Shown piece by piece: positions 1 through 5,291 of a stretch of 6,388 nucleotides of DNA. The notes beneath the pieces were generated by a model, which saw only the letters and a list, made by a program, of their open reading frames with translations, made no database searches and had not been told where the DNA came from. The position numbers and the translations under genes are program-made. How positions within the stretch are numbered: the stretch's first letter is position 1; every line of letters begins with the position of its first letter. The stretch is taken from assembly GCA_035541995.1 (NCBI GenBank), contig DATKMG010000697.1:1-6388 (forward strand), read 5' to 3'. The DNA comes from DATKMG01 sp035541995. Lineage in GTDB: Bacteria; Acidobacteriota; Terriglobia; Versatilivoradales; Versatilivoraceae.

Positions 1-18
1 CGACCCCCTCACCCCTTC

Positions 19-55
19 CCTCTCCCCCAACACCCAGAAGGTGTTGGGGGAGAGG
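19..55. repeat. Perfect 16-bp inverted repeat (hairpin)
   Basis: Arms at 19-34 and 40-55 are exact reverse complements (left arm CCTCTCCCCCAACACC) around a 5-nt loop, CAGAA. No T-tract follows on either strand, so a classical terminator is not supported. It looks like a dispersed intergenic palindrome of the kind common in GC-rich genomes. Confidence 0.85.
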
Positions 56-70
56 ATGTAAATCGGCGGG

Positions 71-163
71 AACGCCCACCCAGGGCGGCCGCCGCGGGGA
101 CGGCGGTCCCGAGCTCCTGCCGCTGACGGCGCCCTGGGCTAGTTTCTTTCGCCCGTACCGGGC
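71..163. repeat. Structured GC-rich repeat, related to the motif inside the 2377-2797 element
   Basis: CCCAGGGCG (79-87) pairs with CGCCCTGGG (130-138). Inside is CCGCCG/CGGCGG (89-94/101-106), and beside it a GCCCG/CGGGC hairpin (151-155/159-163). Read on the minus strand the order is an AGCCC..GGGCGAAAGA block, then AGCCCAGGGC, then GCCCTGGGT. The same order of blocks appears in the transposon-like element at 2377-2797, which suggests one repeat family. Function unknown. Confidence 0.55.
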
Positions 164-174
164 TCTGAGAGGAA

Positions 175-285
175 CCGGCGGCATCCTGCCGCCGGACTTC
201 TCGAAAAATGTCCAATCTCCAGTGTCCCGAAGGGACAATGGAAAGTATCCAGGGGTGACGCGAGAAGCGCGTCACCCCTGGATAC
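175..285. repeat. Cluster of three hairpins, the last with an 18-bp perfect stem
   Basis: Three consecutive perfect palindromes: 175-183/187-195 (9-bp arms, CCGGCGGCA), 223-228/232-237 (TGTCCC/GGGACA), and 245-262/268-285 (18-bp arms starting GTATCCAGGGG, loop AGAAG). With the neighbouring palindromes at 19-55, 71-163 and 304-321, the stretch 1-385 is almost continuous secondary structure. An open frame crosses it on the minus strand, but its sequence is explained by the palindromes. I see no gene here. It may be a composite of REP-like units. Confidence 0.75.
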
Positions 286-295
286 TCGTCCCCCC

Positions 296-321
296 AAAAA
301 TCTCCACCCCGGCAGGGGTGG
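296..321 (-). terminator. Probable rho-independent terminator of the VWFA gene
   Basis: On the minus strand a 7-bp GC stem, CCACCCC/GGGGTGG (4-nt loop, 304-321), is followed within two bases by ATTTTT (the A-run at 296-300 on the plus strand). It lies about 65 nt past the VWFA stop codon, in the right orientation. The T-run is short, so it may be leaky, and the hairpin could also belong to the repeat cluster around it. Confidence 0.55.
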
Positions 322-385
322 CGGAATGGGATGTCACTATATTCTGCGAATGTCAATAGAAGGGGGACTGGGGTAAATCATAAGG

Positions 386-2362
386 TCAAGGAATTTCGAT
401 TAACCGGCTGGCCGACCCCATCTGGCTCTTCAGGCTCTCTCGCACGACCGATCTGATTCGATAACGACCCGGCGGCAGATTGAAATCGACTTTGGAACTA
501 AACCCGAACTGGACCAGGGCTGCGTAACTAGGCTCAGACAAATTGAAATCTATTACTTTCTCCAGCCCATCGATCCACTTATTGTTCTCATCGAAGGCCG
601 CCACTACCAGGCTCAAAGAATTCTTGCGGCCGACATCCTCACTGAGGAATTCCAGGCGACTCACGTTGACCTTCGTCAATAATGAAAGTTGATAGACCGA
701 GTCTGAAATCTGGCTGAATTGATAGGAAAGCTGAATCGGGATCTCGTTGAGATTCCCGGGCGCCCGCAAGGCTTCGACGATATCCTCTTTTCTTCGTCTT
801 TCCGTAGAGATCTGCTCGCGGGGAGCATAATACCCTTCCCGATATTTCAACTTGAGTCCGGGTCGGGAGACCTCCAGTTTGATCTTGTGGTAGCGACCAT
901 CGTTTTTGTTTTCAGGAGAAGCATAGGTCAGGATGTAGTAGAAGGTCTGGTGGTCGACAGCTCTCTTGATTCCTCCGTGCAAATCATTGCTATTTTCGAC
1001 GAAGAGGCCGCCGGTTTCTGAGGCCAACTGGGCCAGAGACGACTTCTGGTCTGATTGCTGGTTCGACAGGGTCAGAACCTTGGAACCCAGGAAACTTGCG
1101 ACATGGATAGTCTCGGTGACGGTGCCACCTCCGCCTCGCCCCGCGACCGGAATCCGGTTTTCAATCACTCCGCTTCCTGGAATGCTCACGTTGCTGGAAG
1201 CGTCCGGTCCCGTTGTATACAACCCTCGAATGTCGATGGCATTGACGTTGACACCAGAACGGAGCGCCATGTCTACCACGTCCTGCAATTCATAACGCAC
1301 CGGCTCGGAAAGGAACCCTTCTGAGAAGAGAATCAGCGATTTCTTTCCTTCAAAGTGGCGCATGGAACGAACGTATTGGCGCACGGCGTTCAGCATCATG
1401 CGGCGTCGGTAAGTTGACTCGGAAAGAACCATTGTGGCGATAGGATAGAGTCGCTCAGCGGCGGCTTGGACAGCCAGCAGCCCTGTTTCGAGGCGTTCGC
1501 AAACCACGGTCTCCACAATGGCGACCTGGATCTCAGGCAGAAGCGAATTTAGCCGGCAGCCCCCGGAACTAAGATAGGCATTGACATCCTCCAGGCTATC
1601 GCTTCGGGGACGGGGAATGGATCCGGGACTGAGGTAGGTTTCGATCGCCAGAGCCTGCGTTTCGGTTAACTCGGCACAGCCAGCCTGCATGGGGCGTCTC
1701 CTGTCGAGTTTGGAAAGCAGGGTCACGAGTTGGTCACGCAATACTTCGACGTCATTGGTAAAGGGAACCTGAATCCTACCGGACGCCGAAGTGATCCCGA
1801 TTTGGTCTCCAGTCTGGGTCCCGTCCGCGAGGTATTTCTTGACAGCTTCCACCGTGCGGTACAGGGTGTCGAAGGCAGGCGCATTCAGGTCATCGATCAT
1901 CAGGGCAATGAAGTGCGGGCGGTCGCCGACCGTCTCAGGTTCCGGGGTGACGGCCTGGGCGTTGTTCTCTCCGTCAGTGCCTTGGACTGCCTTGTAGGAT
2001 TCTCTGGCGAAAGTGTGAATCGGTTGAGGCTTGCCATCTTCGTAAACCTTGAAGTCTCCGATGACCAGGTCCTTGACGGCGTTGCCTTGCTTGTCGGTGA
2101 CACTCGCATTAACTACCACAACGTTGACGGGGATCTTAAGACTGAAAGCAGAAGTGTCCTCTTTTGTTTTTGACTCCTGACCTTGGGAAGGCTTCTTCTC
2201 CTTAGCAACTGCAGGAAATGAGCAGAGACCGACGAGTAAAGCGCTAATCAGGAAAACTGGATGTTTTGAGAGTGGCTCAAGACACCTCTCTTCAGAGACA
2301 AACCATCTCAGCCATTTCACGACCTTGCACCCTGCTCCATCCACGTAGGTACCCTGGCACAC
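386..2362 (-). CDS. Exported VWFA-related protein (acidobacterial type)
   Basis: A 658-residue protein if started at the outermost GTG. Residues about 32-53 form a signal peptide: a hydrophobic stretch from PVFLISALLVG ending in the cleavage-like AVA before KEKK. Residues 79-120 (NVVVVNASVTD, then DFKVYEDGKPQPI) and 447-512 (LASETGGLFVEN, YYILTY, KLKYREGYYAP) are the conserved blocks of the VWFA-related family typical of Acidobacteria. The fold between them starts with FIALMIDDLN at 151-160, so the metal-binding DxSxS motif is degenerate, and continues through KSLILFSEGF at 341-350. Residues about 513-658 form a C-terminal domain I do not recognise. Start choice is open: GTG codons at 2362, 2344 (AGGG seven bases upstream) and 2320 all keep the signal peptide; a stop at 2366-2368 bounds the frame. 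Likely exported or envelope-associated; the exact role of the family is unknown. A transposon-like element lies 5-15 bp upstream. Confidence 0.9.
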   Translation of the reverse strand: MCQGTYVDGAGCKVVKWLRWFVSEERCLEPLSKHPVFLISALLVGLCSFPAVAKEKKPSQGQESKTKEDTSAFSLKIPVNVVVVNASVTDKQGNAVKDLVIGDFKVYEDGKPQPIHTFARESYKAVQGTDGENNAQAVTPEPETVGDRPHFIALMIDDLNAPAFDTLYRTVEAVKKYLADGTQTGDQIGITSASGRIQVPFTNDVEVLRDQLVTLLSKLDRRRPMQAGCAELTETQALAIETYLSPGSIPRPRSDSLEDVNAYLSSGGCRLNSLLPEIQVAIVETVVCERLETGLLAVQAAAERLYPIATMVLSESTYRRRMMLNAVRQYVRSMRHFEGKKSLILFSEGFLSEPVRYELQDVVDMALRSGVNVNAIDIRGLYTTGPDASSNVSIPGSGVIENRIPVAGRGGGGTVTETIHVASFLGSKVLTLSNQQSDQKSSLAQLASETGGLFVENSNDLHGGIKRAVDHQTFYYILTYASPENKNDGRYHKIKLEVSRPGLKLKYREGYYAPREQISTERRRKEDIVEALRAPGNLNEIPIQLSYQFSQISDSVYQLSLLTKVNVSRLEFLSEDVGRKNSLSLVVAAFDENNKWIDGLEKVIDFNLSEPSYAALVQFGFSSKVDFNLPPGRYRIRSVVRESLKSQMGSASRLIEIP

Positions 2363-2367
2363 TGACT

Positions 2368-2376
2368 ATTTCACTT
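2368..2376. repeat. 9-bp target-site duplication, left copy
   Basis: ATTTCACTT stands immediately outside the left inverted repeat and is repeated exactly at 2798-2806, immediately outside the right one. This is the mark of a transposition event. Confidence 0.85.
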
Positions 2377-2797
2377 GGGTGCAATCAAAAGTGACGGACA
2401 GAGGAACAGCATCGAAAGCCTGGCCTGAAAGGCCAGCATAATCCAGCCCAGGGGCTAGCGGGGGCTGAAAGCCACCGCGCAGCCCTGGGTACAGGTGCCC
2501 CTAGGAAGCCCCCAGCCCTGAAAGGGGCGAAAGAGAGATCTTGAGCCTCCAGGTTCTTGCGCTCACAGACCACCCTCTTTCTCCTCAACATTGGATTGAT
2601 GGGATTCGGTTTCCTATTCCGCTCCTTCAGAGCTCGAGGTGTTTCTTGGGGGCCATTGACCCAGGGCGACGCTCGGGACAAAAGTCCCTTCGCTGGCCCT
2701 GGGCTGAGCTATCTTGGCCTTTCAGGCCAAGGGGTTGCCGGATCACCAAGAAACGCTGAACCAGCATCTCTGTTGTACGTCACTTTTGATTGCACCC
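2377..2797. mobile_element. Non-autonomous (MITE-like) transposon, 421 bp
   Basis: The ends are exact 20-bp inverted repeats (2377-2396 and 2778-2797; outermost bases GGGTGCAATC), flanked by an exact 9-bp direct repeat. No transposase is encoded: the open frames inside are short, in competing phases, and explained by the palindromes. The interior holds two diverged, inverted copies of one structured motif. Each begins with a GGCCTGAAAGGCC hairpin (2420-2436; mirrored at 2713-2731), followed by AGCCCAGGG and GCCCTGGGT blocks and a CTGAAAGGGGCG-like block. It presumably moved with the help of a DDE transposase elsewhere that uses the same ends. A 9-bp duplication fits several families, so I do not assign one. 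Confidence 0.85.
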
Positions 2798-2806
2798 ATT
2801 TCACTT
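2798..2806. repeat. 9-bp target-site duplication, right copy
   Basis: ATTTCACTT, identical to 2368-2376, directly abutting the right inverted repeat. Confidence 0.85.
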
Positions 2807-3051
2807 ACCTGTCGACCTTAGTCCGTGAAAATTTTGCTATGATCTAAGTTTATCACAAAAGAGAGACACAACAGGCAAGCTCGCATTCTTATTATTGTTG
2901 ATGGGGCCTGTTCGAGCAAGCTCAGGAAGGGCTGTAGGAAATTTACTTACGGGGATTCTTTTCCAGCTGCAAGGCCAGCACGGTGGAAAGAAATTGGCAA
3001 AAAGCAAAAAGGTAGAAAAGTAGAAAAGGGGTCGGTTAGAAAATAGAAAAG
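2807..3051. other. Intergenic region without a recognisable gene; ends in a purine-rich tract
   Basis: No credible open frame on either strand. It includes the former upstream region of the VWFA gene, now cut off by the 421-bp element; no strong minus-strand promoter is evident. TATGAT at 2838-2843 on the plus strand resembles a -10 box but lacks a good -35 and any gene to serve. AACAGGC (2870-2876) and GCCTGTT (2906-2912) form a loose inverted repeat. From about 2986 to 3054 the plus strand is strongly purine-rich, with TAGAAAAG units at 3013, 3021 and 3044. Confidence 0.6.
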
Positions 3052-3056
3052 GGGTC
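3021..3056. repeat. 13-bp direct repeat at the left edge of the Y1 element
   Basis: TAGAAAAGGGGTC occurs at 3021-3033 and again at 3044-3056; the second copy overlaps the terminal inverted repeat. A third shorter unit, TAGAAAAG, is at 3013-3020. The outer copy reads like an extra, abortive element end. Confidence 0.75.
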
Positions 3057-4208
3057 AGATCTCTTTATTCTTTACTAGTTTTTCGGCTTGACTCATAAAC
3101 CGTCGTAACCCGGCATTCTGCTTTTGAGCCTCCTGCAGGTAGCGCAAGGCCGAGCCCACACTGCGATAGTCCAGTCCGCCTGCCCGGACTCCCAACTCCG
3201 CCAACTTCAGCCCGGCATAGCGCCGCGCCAGCCACAACACCACATCCCGGCTCCGGTCCCCCTGGCGGTCGCGAAACTCCTCCCACGCCTCCCCCTTCAC
3301 TGCCTCGACGGCCCGCACCACCTCCTCCCATCCGGGACGCGGTCGCAAGGCCCTCAACCCCGGCTGTTCCCGCCGATCCCCCTCCAGCCACTCCTGGATC
3401 TCGTTCACAAAGGCCTCATCCCCCAGCACCAGTTGCCCTTTCAGGTTTTGCCAGATCTCCAGACCCACATCTTCCCCCACCCCCTGCTCCACATACTGCC
3501 GATAGGCCCGGGCAGCCTGGGCCCGCGAGCCCCCCATCCGTCGCCACAGGTTCTGGCAGGACAGCCATTCGGGCCTCTCCCGGCTCCCCACATAGGCCCC
3601 GTACGAACTCCATCGATACCCGTTTAAACAGTGCAGCCGCTGGCTGACCCCTTGGGCCGAAGCCTCTCGGACCGTCCCGCGCCCCGCTTGCCGCCGCCGT
3701 TCTTTCCCCAACCCGAGCCGGGCCACCCGGACCGGATTCAGATGCAGGTAGCGGCTCACCTCCAGACCCCAGCGGGGCCAATCCAGCAGGATCCCCTTGA
3801 ATCGTCCCTGTAACAGATGACCCGCTCTGTGGTGCCTCCGGTTGTACCACTGGGCGTAACTGGTATTCAGCCACTGCATGGCCCCGCTCAAATTCCCCTC
3901 TTCCGTCTCTACCAACAGGTGATAATGGTTGGTCATCAAGACATAAGCGTGTAAGCGCAGGCGATAGCGGGTCGTCCACTCCCACAAATAGCCCAGGAAT
4001 TTCTCCCGCTCCGCGTCCTCCGAGCATATCTCACGCCGCTCATTCCCCCGCGAGGTGACGTGATAAAACCCTCCCGGAACATTTAGCCGCAACGGGCGAG
4101 CCATCCTGCTTTCCTCCAACTCACCGGGGGATTCGGTCTCCCTATCGATTCTTTCCACCCTTTCTAGCACAAAATGAAGACAAAATAAAGAATAAAGAGA
4201 TCTGACCC
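3052..4208. mobile_element. Y1 (REP-associated type) transposase element with 23-bp terminal inverted repeats
   Basis: GGGTCAGATCTC and onward (3052-3074) is repeated as an exact reverse complement at 4186-4208, 23 bp with no mismatch, bracketing a single HUH transposase gene. The repeats enclose the gene tightly: its stop codon is inside the left one, and the right one lies about 80 bp upstream of the start. IS200/IS605 elements normally lack long terminal inverted repeats, and no flanking duplication is seen, as expected for a Y1 mechanism. The element is 1157 bp by these ends. Confidence 0.7.
3055..4104 (-). CDS. REP-associated tyrosine transposase (Y1/HUH family)
   Basis: A 349-residue protein. 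It would nick and rejoin single-stranded DNA at hairpin ends through a tyrosine-DNA intermediate. Residues 1-20 (MARPLRLNVPGGFYHVTSRG) are the family's N-terminal signature. The metal-binding HUH motif is NHYHLL at 59-64 (H60, H62). The catalytic tyrosine should be Y83 or Y87 in TSYAQWYNRR, followed by the family motif GHLLQGR at 95-101. Residues about 285-325 (DVVLWLARRYAG, then GLDYRSVGSALR) resemble the DNA-binding helix-turn-helix of DnaA domain IV, seen in some long members of this family. I chose ATG 4104 because it starts the signature and has GGAGG at 4113-4117, eight bases upstream. The open frame extends to 4233 only by reading through the inverted repeat. The last five residues and the stop are encoded by the left inverted repeat. 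All catalytic motifs are present, so it may be active. Confidence 0.92.
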   Translation of the reverse strand: MARPLRLNVPGGFYHVTSRGNERREICSEDAEREKFLGYLWEWTTRYRLRLHAYVLMTNHYHLLVETEEGNLSGAMQWLNTSYAQWYNRRHHRAGHLLQGRFKGILLDWPRWGLEVSRYLHLNPVRVARLGLGKERRRQAGRGTVREASAQGVSQRLHCLNGYRWSSYGAYVGSRERPEWLSCQNLWRRMGGSRAQAARAYRQYVEQGVGEDVGLEIWQNLKGQLVLGDEAFVNEIQEWLEGDRREQPGLRALRPRPGWEEVVRAVEAVKGEAWEEFRDRQGDRSRDVVLWLARRYAGLKLAELGVRAGGLDYRSVGSALRYLQEAQKQNAGLRRFMSQAEKLVKNKEI

Positions 4209-4230
4209 TATTTTCCCACCCTATTTTCCC
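4186..4230. repeat. Right inverted repeat plus adjoining 12-bp tandem repeat
   Basis: Positions 4186-4208 are the right terminal inverted repeat of the Y1 element. CCCTATTTTCCC follows as two copies, 4206-4217 and 4219-4230, one base apart. On the minus strand this gives GGGAAAATAGGGT twice, much like the doubled outer motif on the left side. Confidence 0.75.
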
Positions 4231-4303
4231 CATTCAAACGATCACAAACTCTCGTCGGATGTAGTTTGTCGTCAAATTCATCTTCTGAGTACATACCTTT
4301 CGG

Positions 4304-4624
4304 TCATGCCGCAATAACCTTTACTGTCCCCTTCCGCTTTGAACTCGGGTTAGGTTTGATTACAATATCAACGTCTCGGTTCAATGTGTTTAATAACTCG
4401 ATCAGCCGATCAGTCGAAAACCTCGACAAACGCCCACGCATCAATAATGAAACGTCTGGTTGCTTTAAGCCGAGCAGATTGGCCGCCGCAATTTGAGTGA
4501 GTCCGCGTTTCTTGATGATGAGGTAAACTTGACGGGCTAATTCGGCCCTCACCAGCAACTCCTTCGAGTTGACAAGTTTCAGGTCTTCAAAAACGTTTCC
4601 ACTGCTTTTCGTTACGGGTTTCAT
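4304..4624 (-). CDS. HigA-like XRE-family antitoxin
   Basis: A 106-residue protein that should bind and neutralise the toxin encoded just upstream and repress their common promoter. A helix-turn-helix of the XRE type spans about residues 34-80: LTQIAAANLLGL, then QPDVSLLMRGR as recognition helix, then FSTDRLIELLNTL. The N-terminal stretch with FEDLKL and the C-terminal DVDIVIKP match the HTH_37-type antitoxins that accompany Gp49-like toxins (recognised from memory). Its ATG (4622-4624) overlaps the toxin stop by 4 bp, so translation is probably coupled. The toxin-first gene order is the HigBA arrangement. Length is normal and no damage is seen. Confidence 0.88.
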   Translation of the reverse strand: MKPVTKSSGNVFEDLKLVNSKELLVRAELARQVYLIIKKRGLTQIAAANLLGLKQPDVSLLMRGRLSRFSTDRLIELLNTLNRDVDIVIKPNPSSKRKGTVKVIAA

Positions 4625-4983
4625 AGAGCTTGCCCTCTTCTGTAATCGGCTTCTGCCAGCTTCAGCCGATTCTTGATTAATTCTATGTCATGGTGCGGCG
4701 TGGCGATCCCTTTCTTTGATTTCTTCTGAAAGGCATGAAGGACATAAACCGCGGTTGGGAATCTTACCGTGTAAACGGCCCGGTATGCATTCCCCCTTTG
4801 GTCCTCCGCTACTTCCAGAACCACACCTCCATGAAAGCCCCTAAGAGGTTTGGCGGCAGGGTGCTTCTCTCCCCGCTGGGCGAAGTAAAGGGCATAGCCG
4901 ATTTCGCGTCGTACTTCGTCGGGGAATTCAAGCAGATCCTTCTTGGAACTTCCCACCCAGCGCAGCGCTTTCAATATCGCCAA
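4621..4983 (-). CDS. Type II toxin, RelE/ParE superfamily, Gp49/HigB-like
   Basis: A 120-residue protein, likely a ribosome-dependent mRNA interferase by family analogy. The diagnostic blocks of the Gp49-like family are all present in order: ALRWVGSS at 6-13, FPDEVRREIGYAL at 20-32, KPLRGF at 45-50, YRAVYTVRF at 67-75, and HAFQKKSKKG at 83-92 followed by the C-terminal helix IELIKNRLKLAEADY. I place the start at the TTG at 4981-4983, because GGAGG at 4989-4993 then sits five bases upstream and the protein begins MAILKALRWVG as usual for the family. An earlier in-frame TTG at 4995 overlaps that ribosome site. The gene appears intact. It is first in an operon with the antitoxin. Confidence 0.88.
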   Translation of the reverse strand: MAILKALRWVGSSKKDLLEFPDEVRREIGYALYFAQRGEKHPAAKPLRGFHGGVVLEVAEDQRGNAYRAVYTVRFPTAVYVLHAFQKKSKKGIATPHHDIELIKNRLKLAEADYRRGQAL

Positions 4984-4988
4984 CCCGA

Positions 4989-4993
4989 CCTCC
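4989..4993 (-). promoter_or_regulatory. Ribosome binding site deciding the toxin start
   Basis: GGAGG on the minus strand, five bases before TTG 4983. It favours that start over the TTG at 4995, which overlaps this site. Confidence 0.7.
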
Positions 4994-4998
4994 AACTG

Positions 4999-5041
4999 AG
5001 TATAGCAATTCTACTATACTGTACAGATTCTTCATAGACAC
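4999..5041 (-). promoter_or_regulatory. Toxin-antitoxin promoter with operator-like palindrome
   Basis: On the minus strand TATAGT (5013-5018, five of six consensus bases) is a likely -10 box, with GTGTCT (5036-5041, three of six) 17 bp upstream as a weak -35. A 7-bp inverted repeat AGTATAG/CTATACT (4999-5005/5014-5020, 8-bp spacer) overlaps the -10, and CTGTACAG (5019-5026) adjoins it. This fits autorepression by the HigA-like protein. The predicted message would start near 5006, leaving a leader of about 20 bases. Confidence 0.5.
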
Positions 5042-5106
5042 TTCTATACGGAGCCTGCAATATCTCACTTACTCCACAAGAAGGTGGTTCGTCCTCCCAT
5101 TCGGAT

Positions 5107-5112
5107 TATAAT
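5107..5112 (+). promoter_or_regulatory. Exact TATAAT -10 box of the RHH antitoxin remnant
   Basis: TATAAT ends six bases before ATG 5119, so transcription would start at or next to the start codon, implying a leaderless or nearly leaderless message. No good -35 is seen; GTGGTT at 5084-5089 is at the right distance but is a poor match. AGGAG at 5113-5117 is only one base from the ATG, too close to be an ordinary ribosome site. Confidence 0.45.
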
Positions 5113-5118
5113 AGGAGT

Positions 5119-5291
5119 ATGAAAATCAAGACCTCTGTCACCTTGTCAGAAGACCTGCTTGAGGCCATCGATAGTCACCTTGTCCAATACGACCATAACC
5201 GCTCCTTATTCATGAGGTCGCTGCACACCTCCTGATTGCTCACTTGGAAGAACCCAACGCATTTTCAACGAGTTTCGCTCCAGAATACTGA
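5119..5291 (+). pseudogene. Frameshifted ribbon-helix-helix (CopG/ParD-like) antitoxin
   Basis: From ATG 5119 the frame reads MKIKTSVTLSEDLLEAIDSH, the beta strand and first helix of an RHH antitoxin, and continues to NRSLF at 31 residues. It then stops early at 5233-5235, giving a 38-residue product. Inserting one base in the codon at 5212-5213 restores the fold: EVAAHLLIAHLEEPNA follows from 5214, which is the expected second helix after RSxF, and the frame then runs to TGA 5289-5291 (57 residues in all). One base therefore appears to have been lost. The restored product is still shorter than the usual 70-90 residues, and no toxin gene follows on this strand. The last 52 bases overlap the RHS fragment on the other strand. 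Confidence 0.7.

Noticed and set aside
9..356. 115-residue minus-strand open frame
   Set aside because: It runs across the hairpin cluster, its sequence is dictated by the palindromes, and it has no ribosome site or recognisable domain.
1..385. CRISPR array in the repeat-rich left end
   Set aside because: The repeats are different palindromes of differing lengths, not one direct repeat with regular spacers.
2385..2681. 98-residue minus-strand open frame inside the MITE-like element
   Set aside because: Rich in Arg, Pro and Ala from GC-rich palindromes, overlaps open frames in other phases, and begins in one inverted copy and ends in the other; non-coding repeat.
2838..2843. Plus-strand promoter with TATGAT
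   Set aside because: No acceptable -35 and no gene downstream on that strand.
3124..3627. 167-residue plus-strand open frame
   Set aside because: Antisense shadow of the Y1 transposase gene; a Pro/Leu-rich low-complexity product, as expected from the complement of a GC-rich gene.
4105..4233. N-terminal extension of the Y1 transposase to the upstream ATG
   Set aside because: These 43 residues are a read-through of the right inverted repeat; the family signature starts at ATG 4104, which has its own GGAGG.
4984..4995. TTG at 4995 as toxin start
   Set aside because: It overlaps the ribosome site that fits the TTG at 4983, and the added residues are not part of the family.
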